A stretch of DNA of 7,597 bases from NCBI GenBank assembly GCA_900754175.1, contig CAAEBS010000162.1:1-7597 (forward strand), in the 5' to 3' direction. The translations under genes and the position numbers were made by a program. Of the stretch, positions 1-5,374 are shown one piece after another; position 1 is the stretch's first letter; each line of letters starts with the position of its first letter. This DNA comes from Clostridia bacterium (GTDB lineage Bacteria > Bacillota > Clostridia > Oscillospirales > CAG-272). The notes beneath the pieces are model-generated. The model had not been told where the DNA came from. It searched no databases and worked only from the letters and a program-made list of their open reading frames with translations.

Positions 1-3
1 CCC

Positions 4-1266
4 CTACTGTGTCACCCGTGTAATATCCGCTCCGAGCTTCCGGAGCTTTCCGGGCAGGTCCTCATAACCACGGTCTATGTATTCCAGGCCGGTCACCGTT
101 GTGACGCCCCTTGCGCAGAGCGCCGCCACCACGAGGCTTGCGCCGGCACGCAGGTCGTTGGCTTTCACCACGGCGCCATGCAGAGAGGAAACGCCGGTAA
201 TATGTGCCGCATTGTCCACGATGTCAATCCGTGCGCCCATCTTGCCAAGCTCCTCCGCATAGCGGAAGCGCCCCTCCCAGATCCCCTCGGAGATCTTGCT
301 GACGCCGTTTGCCACGCAAAGCATTGCCGCAAACTGCGGGTGCATATCGGTAGGAAAGCCGGGATAGGGGTTGGTCTTGATCTCGGTTCCCCGGTACTGC
401 CCGGTGGAGGAAACGGTAATGCTGTCGTCGGTCGTTTCCACCTTGACCCCGATCTCCCGCAACTTGGCGACCGTCGCCTCCATGTGCCGGGGGATCACCC
501 GGTGGAGCGTCACTTCCCCGCCGACGGCGGCAACGGCGGTCATATAGGTCCCCGCCTCGATCATGTCGGGCGCCACGTCGTATTTACAGCCGTGCAACTT
601 CTTCACACCCCGTATGCGTATCATGCTGGTGCCCGCACCGGTAATGTCCGCACCGCAGGCGTTGAGAAAGCTTGCCGTGTCCACGATATGCGGCTCCCGT
701 GCGGCGTTCTCAATGGTGGTCACACCGTCGGCGTATACGGCGGCAAGCATGATGTTGATAGTCGTGCCCACCGACACAATGTCCTGATAGATCTGATTTC
801 CTTTCAACCCGTTTGCCGCTACAAAGTCGATGTTTCCGTTCAGATTGTAATTGGTCTTGGCGCCCAAAAGCTCAAAGCCACGGATATGCTGATTGATCGG
901 ACGGTTTCCGAAATCGCATCCGCCGGGCTGTCCCACCTGCGCCCAGGAAAATCTGCCCAGCATGGCGCCGATCAGATAGGTGGAACCACGCATTTTGCTG
1001 ACGTATTCCATCGGCGGGCTTTTTCTCGTCACCCCACGGGTGTCGATCATCACGCAGTCGGTCCCCACAAAGCGGACCTTGGCACCCAGCGCTTTCAGCG
1101 TCTCCAGCGCAAGAAAAATATCGCTGACGTCCGGCAGATTGCCGATCTCGCAGATATCGTTTGCGGCGATCGTGCCGAAAATAATGGGGAGTGCAGAGTT
1201 TTTCATTCCGCTGATATCCACGTCTCCGCACAGCGGCTTTCCGCCGTGTATGATCAGTTTATCCAT
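4..1266 (-). CDS. murA: UDP-N-acetylglucosamine 1-carboxyvinyltransferase (MurA)
   Basis: This cytoplasmic enzyme transfers enolpyruvate from phosphoenolpyruvate to UDP-GlcNAc, the first committed step of peptidoglycan synthesis and the target of fosfomycin. Seen in the sequence: the K22-N23 pair in GMKNSALPI, the active-site loop GGCDFGNRP with Cys117 (Cys115 in E. coli, so fosfomycin-sensitive type), Asp307 in FPTDM, Arg373 in DLRAGAS and Arg399 in DRGYE, all offset by about two from E. coli numbering. The length, 420 aa, is typical. The start at ATG 1264-1266 is chosen because AGGGGAG lies 7 nt upstream; an in-frame GTG at 1294-1296 would add ten residues unlike MurA and has no such site. 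A small stem (1281-1296) sits right before the ribosome site. The gene is complete but stops 3 nt from the window edge. A 130-bp gap separates it from the DUF3810 gene, so it may have its own promoter, though I see no convincing one. Firmicutes often carry two MurA paralogues; which one this is cannot be told here. Confidence 0.97.
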   Translation of the reverse strand: MDKLIIHGGKPLCGDVDISGMKNSALPIIFGTIAANDICEIGNLPDVSDIFLALETLKALGAKVRFVGTDCVMIDTRGVTRKSPPMEYVSKMRGSTYLIGAMLGRFSWAQVGQPGGCDFGNRPINQHIRGFELLGAKTNYNLNGNIDFVAANGLKGNQIYQDIVSVGTTINIMLAAVYADGVTTIENAAREPHIVDTASFLNACGADITGAGTSMIRIRGVKKLHGCKYDVAPDMIEAGTYMTAVAAVGGEVTLHRVIPRHMEATVAKLREIGVKVETTDDSITVSSTGQYRGTEIKTNPYPGFPTDMHPQFAAMLCVANGVSKISEGIWEGRFRYAEELGKMGARIDIVDNAAHITGVSSLHGAVVKANDLRAGASLVVAALCARGVTTVTGLEYIDRGYEDLPGKLRKLGADITRVTQ

Positions 1267-1273
1267 AGTCACG

Positions 1274-1280
1274 CTCCCCT
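1274..1280 (-). promoter_or_regulatory. Ribosome-binding site deciding the murA start
   Basis: AGGGGAG on the minus strand, 7 nt before ATG 1266. It selects this ATG over the upstream in-frame GTG at 1296. The minus-strand sequence just before it (1281-1296) can form a 5-bp stem, GTGGG/CCCAC, abutting the site. Confidence 0.8.
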
Positions 1281-1345
1281 GTGGGACGGTCCCCACTCCT
1301 GTGATTTTTCCGATTTGTCGTTTTGTCGTTCATAAAGGTGCGGAC

Positions 1346-1374
1346 TTTCCCGCATAATCAGTATATGCGGAAAA
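1346..1374. repeat. Imperfect inverted repeat between DUF3810 gene and murA
   Basis: The arms TTTCCCGCATA (1346-1356) and TATGCGGAAAA (1364-1374) pair at 10 of 11 positions around a 7-nt centre. It lies about 80 nt upstream of murA. No U-run follows the stem in the minus-strand transcript, so it is a poor intrinsic terminator; an operator or a leader hairpin fits as well. Two copies of TTTGTCG (1314-1320 and 1322-1328) lie between it and murA. Confidence 0.5.
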
Positions 1375-1396
1375 CTCCCTTTCCGTTCCCGTTTTT

Positions 1397-2536
1397 TCAG
1401 GAAAGATAATATGCCACGGCAAGATCCACTACCATTCCGTAGCTTTTGGTCCCCTCGGTCCCGTGAATAATCAGAAACGTGTTGTTGACCGTTTCGGACA
1501 CCTCGCTTGCCGTCGAATCCCGGTACTTTTCAAAAAACGCCGAATAGGCGGACATTTCGTCCTTGACCTGCACGCTGAGGGTCCGGTACGCCTCCCAGTA
1601 AAGCTCGGGGGACGCCTGATACAGCGCCGACGCCACGTATTCGTAAAGATTGAGATACCCGGAATACCGGATATACGGATCGTCCGAAGCAATGCACACC
1701 AGAAACGCCATGAAGTTTGCCTCGTCCTCCCGGGCAATTCCCCGCTGGTGCGCAAGCTCGTGCGCCGCCGTATAGGGAATGGTGTAGTCGGGAAACGCCA
1801 CGTTGATATTGGCTTCCCCGGTAAAGAAAGAATACACGCCGGTGATATGCGTATAGGACATGGCGTCGCTCAGCATGACCGGCTTGAGGTTGCTGTCCAG
1901 CCGCTGGACGAAGGAATACTCGTCGCAGATAACGTCGTAAGCGTCCAGAAGTTTATCGTTCAGCTCCCGGTAGCTGTACGGCATTACCGAAAAGCCGCCC
2001 TCCACGAAATATACCTTTCCCACGTCCCGGTTGATCTGCTCCGCAAGGATCTTTGCCGTTTCGTAGAGCTGTTCCGCACTGACGTCCCGGCGCTCGATCT
2101 TCAGCTTGCGGTCAAGCGTGGTTCCCCGGTACGCCGGCGCAAATCCCACCAGAAACACCGAGGACACCGCCGCCAGAACCGAAAGGATACTGCCGCAGAA
2201 AATAAACACGTCCCGCCAGCTTTCGGAGTTTTTCCGCACGCCGTAAAGAATCAGGCATACCAGAATCACCGGCAACAGAATCAGCAGAAATTCCGCCAGC
2301 GAAAACGGAATCCACCCGGTAAGCCAGGCAAGGATCGCCCGGATTACCGAAGAAAAATAGCGGTTGAAAAAATCGGAAAACTGCGGGCTGAGCAGGCACA
2401 CGCCGTAAATCAGCAGGCAGACCGCCGTTACAATAAAAATAATAACCGAGATACGGGGCAGATGCTTTTTCTGCTCCACCTCTGCTGGCTTACCGCAGGC
2501 ATCCCCCGTTTCCCTGACTTTTCTGAAACAAAGCAT
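1397..2536 (-). CDS. DUF3810 family membrane protein with HExxH zinc-protease motif
   Basis: A predicted 379-aa integral membrane protein of the DUF3810 type. Three hydrophobic segments occupy roughly residues 29-51, 75-99 and 110-132. A long C-terminal domain follows, carrying HELAHQRG (His259-Glu260-x-x-His263) and nearby EDEANF, whose Glu272 could be the third zinc ligand, as in gluzincin-like metallopeptidases. Zinc-dependent proteolysis is therefore inferred; substrate and role are unknown. The start at ATG 2534-2536 is chosen because AAAGGA lies 11 nt upstream and overlaps the stop of the preceding pseudouridine synthase gene; an in-frame ATG at 2605 would bury 70 nt inside that gene. 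The 16-bp spacing to the upstream stop indicates co-transcription and probably translational coupling. The first about 28 residues are charged and probably cytoplasmic. Its position between an RNA-modifying enzyme and MurA gives no firm functional clue, though a cell-envelope role is conceivable. Confidence 0.85.
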   Translation of the reverse strand: MLCFRKVRETGDACGKPAEVEQKKHLPRISVIIFIVTAVCLLIYGVCLLSPQFSDFFNRYFSSVIRAILAWLTGWIPFSLAEFLLILLPVILVCLILYGVRKNSESWRDVFIFCGSILSVLAAVSSVFLVGFAPAYRGTTLDRKLKIERRDVSAEQLYETAKILAEQINRDVGKVYFVEGGFSVMPYSYRELNDKLLDAYDVICDEYSFVQRLDSNLKPVMLSDAMSYTHITGVYSFFTGEANINVAFPDYTIPYTAAHELAHQRGIAREDEANFMAFLVCIASDDPYIRYSGYLNLYEYVASALYQASPELYWEAYRTLSVQVKDEMSAYSAFFEKYRDSTASEVSETVNNTFLIIHGTEGTKSYGMVVDLAVAYYLS

Positions 2537-2547
2537 ATTCGGATCAT

Positions 2548-2553
2548 TCCTTT
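2548..2553 (-). promoter_or_regulatory. Ribosome-binding site of the DUF3810 gene, overlapping the upstream stop
   Basis: AAAGGA on the minus strand, 11 nt before ATG 2536. It shares a base with the TGA (2553-2555) of the pseudouridine synthase gene. This supports the shorter start and suggests translational coupling. The spacing is slightly long. Confidence 0.6.
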
Positions 2554-3509
2554 CATTTCTCCGGAAATACCGATGCGGATACGCTGAAAAGGTCTTCAAG
2601 TGCAAGACATTCTTCCCTGCCGAAAAAACTCTCCGTAAGCCGGCGCATATCCTCGTGCAGAGGAGCGTACAGGCTTATCCTGCGGTTGTCGGCAGGATGC
2701 GGAAACGACAATGTGCAGGCGTGGAGAGCGTGCCGACCGATCTGTCCGGAGGGCGTGCCGTACAGGTCATCCCCCGTGATCGGCGCCCCGATGCCCGCAA
2801 AATGAACCCGGAGCTGATGCGTGCGCCCGGTAAGCGGCGAGGCAAGCACAAGCGCATGATCCCCGCTCCGGCAAAGTACCCGATACTCGGTCAGCGCAAG
2901 CTCCCCCTGCCCCTCCGGACAGTTTTCCCGCAGAATCACGCTCTGCCTGGTCCGGCGCATCCAGGTCCGGATAGTTCCCGACGGCGCTTCCGGCACGCCG
3001 TCCAGCACCGCAAGATACTGCTTATGGATTTCCCGCCGCTGCATGGCTCCGGCAAGTCTTGCCGCCGCTATGCGGTTTCGTGCCACCAGCAAAAGCCCGC
3101 TCGTATTCCGGTCAAGACGGTTGACCGGGCGGAACACAAAGGGGATTTCCGCCTCCCGGTAATAGTACGCCAGCGCATTTGCCACCGTATCGTCATGATG
3201 ATTGCAGGAGGGATGCGTGGGCATTCCGGCGGGTTTGTCGGGCACCGCCACGTCCTCGTCTTCATACACAAGCGGCAAAGCAAGCGGCACCGGCTCCAGC
3301 TTTTCCTGCGGCGCCCGGTCCTCCACGGCAAGCGTCAGCAGATCGCCCGTATGCAGAATCTTCCGCACCGTCGCCGGCTCCCCGTTGAGCAGAATCCCGT
3401 CCTCGCAGAATTTCAGATGCCGCAGAAAGCTTCCCGAAAGCCTCAGCTGTCGCTGTAAAAGCTCCCGCAAAATCTTTCCGTCATATTCTGCGCCGACCCG
3501 AATCTCCAC
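2553..3509 (-). CDS. RluA family RNA pseudouridine synthase
   Basis: This 318-aa cytoplasmic enzyme isomerises specific uridines of rRNA (or tRNA) to pseudouridine. Visible parts: an N-terminal S4-like RNA-binding region (about residues 12-60); the early core motif DKPAGMPTHPS (about 91-101); the catalytic motif RPVNRLDRNTSG (127-138) with nucleophilic Asp133; GRTHQLRVHF (228-237) followed by GDDLYG; and GRHALHA (258-264). His is replaced by Asn just before RLDR, a variation I know from clostridial members, so activity should be intact. The target uridine (RluC-, RluD- or RluA-like) cannot be assigned from this. Translation starts at GTG 3507-3509; GGAGG sits 6 nt upstream, so the rare start codon is well supported. 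An extended -10 promoter lies about 50 nt upstream, making this the first gene of a unit with the DUF3810 gene. A short stem (3535-3551) lies in its leader. Confidence 0.93.
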   Translation of the reverse strand: MEIRVGAEYDGKILRELLQRQLRLSGSFLRHLKFCEDGILLNGEPATVRKILHTGDLLTLAVEDRAPQEKLEPVPLALPLVYEDEDVAVPDKPAGMPTHPSCNHHDDTVANALAYYYREAEIPFVFRPVNRLDRNTSGLLLVARNRIAAARLAGAMQRREIHKQYLAVLDGVPEAPSGTIRTWMRRTRQSVILRENCPEGQGELALTEYRVLCRSGDHALVLASPLTGRTHQLRVHFAGIGAPITGDDLYGTPSGQIGRHALHACTLSFPHPADNRRISLYAPLHEDMRRLTESFFGREECLALEDLFSVSASVFPEK

Positions 3510-3515
3510 ACGCTT

Positions 3516-3520
3516 CCTCC
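3516..3520 (-). promoter_or_regulatory. Ribosome-binding site supporting a GTG start
   Basis: GGAGG on the minus strand, within GGAGGAA (3514-3520), 6 nt before GTG 3509. This is a near-ideal site and justifies the GTG start of the pseudouridine synthase. Confidence 0.75.
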
Positions 3521-3561
3521 GCTCTCCGTTTCCCCGGGAATCCTTTTCCCGTTCTTTTTAT

Positions 3562-3590
3562 ATTATATCATAATCATGGCAGGAATACAA
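3562..3590 (-). promoter_or_regulatory. Extended -10 sigma-A promoter of the pseudouridine synthase operon
   Basis: On the minus strand TATAAT (3562-3567) is directly preceded by TGA (3568-3570), giving TGnTATAAT. A weak -35, TTGTAT (3585-3590), stands 17 bp away. The predicted transcription start is near 3555, about 45 nt before GTG 3509. In the leader, CGGGAA-tcctt-TTCCCG (3535-3551) can form a 6-bp stem. Confidence 0.75.
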
Positions 3591-3599
3591 GATTTTTTT

Positions 3600-3933
3600 C
3601 AAAACACATTTTCCTTCTGCCGACCGGCGGACAAAATATGCCGTTTTCTTCCCCGAAAATTAAATTTTGGCATTTTTCATAAATCGTAAAAATCCGGTTC
3701 TACGAAAAAAGCGCCTGTGGAGTTCTCGCCGGGGCTGTGGAAAACTCTGTGGAAAGTGTGGAAAACCCCAGTTTATCGCATTTGTTCCGCTCTCTTTTCA
3801 AAATGGGCTGTGGAAAACTTTCCGGGGATTTCTGTCAAGTCTTTTTTGAAAAAATATCAGTTTCTGCGTATTGCACAAATCCGATGTTTTTTCTCAAAAC
3901 CGACACGGCTCGACAAAAAGTGAGTTTCCCATT
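3600..3933. other. Non-coding spacer between the XRE gene and the pseudouridine synthase operon
   Basis: No ORF here looks real: the short plus-strand frames have low-complexity, repeat-driven translations and no ribosome sites. The spacer holds the DnaA-box-like cluster (entered separately), flanked on both sides by AT-rich stretches (about 3651-3710 and 3841-3903). No clear intrinsic terminator for the XRE gene was found in it. Confidence 0.6.
3736..3817 (-). promoter_or_regulatory. Cluster of DnaA-box-like nonamers
   Basis: Read on the minus strand, TTTTCCACA occurs three times (3736-3744, 3757-3765, 3809-3817) and CTTTCCACA once (3748-3756). The first form fits the DnaA-box consensus TTWTNCACA exactly; the second has one mismatch. 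All four face the same way; boxes two and three abut exactly. A degenerate copy lies at 3716-3724, and an inverted one-mismatch copy, TATTGCACA, at 3869-3877. Such clusters bind the initiator DnaA at oriC or at regulatory sites. No dnaA, dnaN or rpmH gene is in view, so the role is open. Confidence 0.55.
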
Positions 3934-4212
3934 TTATGACAGTGAGGAATGTTTTTTCAGAAAATCCTTTACGTCCCGTAACAGCCGGATGTCCGAAGCC
4001 GAGACAAAGTCAAAGCCCTCCAGGTCCAGCAAAAACCGGGGATCGAGCTTTAAAATCTGGCATATCCTGCGCAACTGCTCCATGTTCGGCTCCTGCAGGT
4101 CCCGCTCGATCTTGGAATAATTCGACTGGTTCATCGGGATCTGCGCCGAGACCTCCGCCTGCGACAGATCCATGTCTTCCCTTGCGTTGCGAATCTTTTC
4201 ACCAATCTTCAT
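3934..4212 (-). CDS. XRE/Cro-type helix-turn-helix transcriptional regulator
   Basis: A small DNA-binding protein of 92 aa, presumably a cytoplasmic repressor. The N-terminal HTH_XRE domain spans about residues 3-62: KIGEKIRNAREDMDLSQAEVS, then the recognition-helix region NQSNYSKIERD (about 28-38), then the packing helix MEQLRRICQILKLDP. The last 30 residues are a short tail with no recognisable effector or peptidase domain. The start ATG 4210-4212 is chosen because a perfect AAGGAGGT lies 7 nt upstream; an in-frame ATG at 4236 has no ribosome site. It is divergent from the 184-aa gene, and the shared 116-bp region contains a repeated AATTTTAACTAA motif that is a natural operator candidate, so autoregulation and control of the neighbour are inferred. 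Its signal and true target are unknown. No obvious terminator follows. Confidence 0.9.
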   Translation of the reverse strand: MKIGEKIRNAREDMDLSQAEVSAQIPMNQSNYSKIERDLQEPNMEQLRRICQILKLDPRFLLDLEGFDFVSASDIRLLRDVKDFLKKHSSLS

Positions 4213-4219
4213 ATGCGCC

Positions 4220-4227
4220 ACCTCCTT
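4220..4227 (-). promoter_or_regulatory. Perfect Shine-Dalgarno of the XRE regulator
   Basis: AAGGAGGT on the minus strand, 7 nt before ATG 4212; it rules out the longer start at 4236. A TATAAT on the minus strand at 4235-4240 would start RNA at about 4228, leaving almost no leader ahead of this site; that promoter has no good -35 and is only tentative. Confidence 0.8.
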
Positions 4228-4242
4228 TGTCTCCATTATAAT

Positions 4243-4254
4243 AATTTTAACTAA
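4243..4254. promoter_or_regulatory. Candidate operator, distal copy of AATTTTAACTAA
   Basis: AATTTTAACTAA here is repeated exactly at 4305-4316. This copy lies just upstream of a minus-strand TATAAT (4235-4240) ahead of the XRE gene, where a bound repressor could affect its transcription. The link to the XRE protein is inference from position. Confidence 0.45.
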
Positions 4255-4259
4255 AAATA

Positions 4260-4288
4260 TTGATTTTTATGTCAAAATGATTTATAAT
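4260..4288 (+). promoter_or_regulatory. Sigma-A promoter of the 184-aa protein gene
   Basis: TTGATT (4260-4265), a 17-bp spacer and a perfect TATAAT (4283-4288). The predicted transcription start near 4295 is immediately before the palindromic operator candidate at 4300-4314, so a bound repressor would block initiation or early elongation. Confidence 0.7.
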
Positions 4289-4299
4289 ATAGTAACCAC

Positions 4300-4314
4300 A
4301 GTTAAATTTTAACT
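4300..4314. promoter_or_regulatory. Candidate operator palindrome AGTTAAA-T-TTTAACT
   Basis: A perfect 7-bp inverted repeat around one central base, contained with the second AATTTTAACTAA copy (4305-4316). It lies between the predicted start of transcription and the ribosome site of the 184-aa gene. Dimeric XRE repressors typically bind such dyads. AT-rich sequence makes chance palindromes more likely, so confidence is moderate. Confidence 0.5.
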
Positions 4315-4328
4315 AAGAAGAGGCTGTT

Positions 4329-4883
4329 ATGAAATTTGCAAGGATCGTGTTCGGCTTGGGCTGTGTTCTTCTGATCTCGGCGCTTCTCCTGTTCCGGAGC
4401 ACCACGGCGGCGCTCACACCCGAGCGGCTGTGCGAAGCCGGCGATTATGCCAAAGCCTACCGCATGGAAAAGGATCCGATGAAAAAGGCAAAGATCGCCG
4501 ATGAAAATCTGGTGGCGTATCTCTGCGGAACCGACACCGACTTCCCCATTCTTTTGCTGAAACAGGCGTGGATCTACCGCCGTGACGGCATCACGCAGAT
4601 CGTAATGGCGGCGCTCACGACCGGTGAGGAGGAACGCCTTTTCTATTTTTGCCACGACGCCGCCTCCGGCTACCATTGCATGGGCATTTATCCCGTGCCG
4701 GACGACGTGGCGTGCGACTGCGGAAATGCCGACGCCCTCACCTGCGAGCTTTACAGAGCCATGGCAAAATCGCTCACCGGGGATCCGTCACTTTTGCTCC
4801 ACGAGCCGGGAGTGCGCCGGATCAATTCCCTACTTGTGGAAAAAGCGACCGACGGCGTCCGGCTCCTTTCGGTCAACCGCTGA
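4329..4883 (+). CDS. Hypothetical secreted or membrane-anchored cysteine-rich protein
   Basis: I do not recognise this 184-aa protein. It begins with a short basic stretch (MKFAR) and a hydrophobic segment (about residues 6-22), followed by RSTTAALT. This is either an uncleaved signal anchor or a signal peptide with possible cleavage near TAA; there is no lipobox Cys in place. The rest would then be extracytoplasmic. It holds seven cysteines after the hydrophobic segment (35, 66, 108, 117, 129, 131, 139), including CHDAASGYHC and CDCGNADALTC, which suggests disulfides or a metal site. The segment around 31-62 (PERLCEAGDYAKAYRM) looks helical and recalls tetratricopeptide-like helices, but only one such unit is visible. 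AGAAGAGG ends 5 nt before the ATG. It has its own promoter and is divergent from the XRE regulator, a likely controller. Inverted repeat CGGTCA/TGACCG (4870-4886) spans its stop. Confidence 0.8.
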   Translation: MKFARIVFGLGCVLLISALLLFRSTTAALTPERLCEAGDYAKAYRMEKDPMKKAKIADENLVAYLCGTDTDFPILLLKQAWIYRRDGITQIVMAALTTGEEERLFYFCHDAASGYHCMGIYPVPDDVACDCGNADALTCELYRAMAKSLTGDPSLLLHEPGVRRINSLLVEKATDGVRLLSVNR

Positions 4884-4894
4884 CCGTGTGCGCC

Positions 4895-4912
4895 TTTAAA
4901 AAATTTTTTAAA
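4895..4912. repeat. 18-bp AT palindrome after the 184-aa gene
   Basis: TTTAAAAAATTTTTTAAA is a perfect palindrome 12 nt past the stop at 4883. It follows a 6-bp GC-containing stem (4870-4886) that overlaps the stop. Together with the T6 run (4904-4909) this could act as a weak terminator, but the distance from stem to T-run is unusual. It may also be a bent A-tract upstream of the next promoter. Confidence 0.35.
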
Positions 4913-4932
4913 AAGAATATGAAAAAAAATTA

Positions 4933-4961
4933 TTAAAAAATCTTTCGGAACATGATATAAT
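4933..4961 (+). promoter_or_regulatory. Extended -10 promoter of the DUF6110-like/ATPase operon
   Basis: TGATATAAT (4953-4961) is a perfect extended -10 box. A -35 of TTAAAA (4933-4938, 4 of 6) stands 17 bp upstream. Expected start of RNA is near 4968, giving a leader of about 46 nt before ATG 5014. Surrounding A/T runs could act as an UP element. Confidence 0.72.
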
Positions 4962-5013
4962 TTTTTTATAAGCCATAATAAATGATTTCAATGTTCAAAA
5001 GGGAGGATTTGTT

Positions 5014-5313
5014 ATGAAACTCGAAAAACTGGGACTCTTTGCCGCCGGCGTTCTGTTTGGATCGGTAGGTATCAAAATTCTTTGCAGCAAAGACGCAAAG
5101 AAAATTTATACCAAGACCACCGCTGTGGCGCTGAGAGCCAAGGACAGCGTAATGGCAACCGTTACCACGCTGAAGGAAAATGCAGGCGACATTCTGGCAG
5201 ATGCCAAGGAGATCAATGAAAAGAACGCCGCCGCCGAAGAAGCTGCGATCATTGAGGATACCGCCGAGGATCTTGCCGAGGAGGACGATTCTTCAGATCC
5301 TGTCGAAGAATAA
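5014..5313 (+). CDS. DUF6110-like small membrane protein, partner of the metal ATPase
   Basis: A 99-aa protein that resembles the DUF6110 family of clostridial proteins; the family name is from memory. A glycine-containing hydrophobic segment (about residues 6-23, GLFAAGVLFGSVGIKIL) forms one membrane helix or glycine-zipper-like anchor. The conserved-looking CSKDAKKIYT follows, with Cys24, then a helical stretch to about 70. The tail (75-99) is strongly acidic, 13 Asp/Glu in 25 residues. GGGAGG ends 7 nt before ATG 5014. It precedes the P-type ATPase gene by 61 bp in the same direction, with no promoter or terminator seen between, so both are likely one transcript. Inference: an accessory subunit or chaperone that concentrates cations or regulates the pump. 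The acidic tail might bind metal weakly. No function is established by the sequence alone. Confidence 0.85.
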   Translation: MKLEKLGLFAAGVLFGSVGIKILCSKDAKKIYTKTTAVALRAKDSVMATVTTLKENAGDILADAKEINEKNAAAEEAAIIEDTAEDLAEEDDSSDPVEE

Positions 5314-5327
5314 GGGTCGCAAACCAT

Positions 5328-5356
5328 GAGGGGCTGTGCTTTCGCATCAGCCCCTC
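5328..5356 (+). repeat. Strong intercistronic hairpin before the ATPase gene
   Basis: GAGGGGCTG (5328-5336) and CAGCCCCTC (5348-5356) pair perfectly; inside, TGC/GCA can add three pairs around a TTTC loop, with one bulged T. No U-run follows (CTGCCATTGG comes next), so it is not a normal intrinsic terminator. It begins 14 nt after the stop of the 99-aa gene and ends 7 nt before the ATPase ribosome site. An RNA-stabilising, processing or translation-control element is the likely reading. Confidence 0.75.
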
Positions 5357-5363
5357 TGCCATT

Positions 5364-5368
5364 GGAGG
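5364..5368 (+). promoter_or_regulatory. Ribosome-binding site deciding the ATPase start
   Basis: GGAGG, 6 nt before ATG 5375. It excludes the in-frame GTG at 5336, which lies inside the hairpin and would add 13 unrelated residues. Confidence 0.82.
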
Positions 5369-5374
5369 TACCAT

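Noticed and set aside
178..1335. Long plus-strand open frame of 385 codons opposite murA
   Set aside because: It lies antisense to a clear, fully conserved murA; the translation has no recognisable motif and reflects the GC-rich codon bias of the opposite strand.
1463..2587. Plus-strand open frame opposite the DUF3810 gene
   Set aside because: Arg/His/Gln-rich composition, no ribosome site, and the minus strand encodes a coherent membrane protein with HELAH.
3716..3817. CRISPR array or short tandem-repeat array
   Set aside because: The repeated unit is only 9-11 bp, with irregular spacing and no spacers of uniform length; the DnaA-box reading fits better.
3667..4120. Several short plus-strand frames across the spacer and the XRE gene
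   Set aside because: Their translations repeat Trp/Lys patterns produced by the tandem TGTGGAAA nonamers and run antisense into the XRE gene; no start has a ribosome site.
4235..4275. Full promoter for the XRE gene from TTGACA (complement of 4270-4275) and TATAAT (complement of 4235-4240)
   Set aside because: The spacing is 29 bp, too long for sigma-A, so the boxes cannot be paired; the actual promoter is unresolved.
4870..4909. Intrinsic terminator after the 184-aa gene
   Set aside because: The CGGTCA/TGACCG stem overlaps the stop codon and the T6 run is 17 nt away, inside an AT palindrome; too irregular to call as a terminator.
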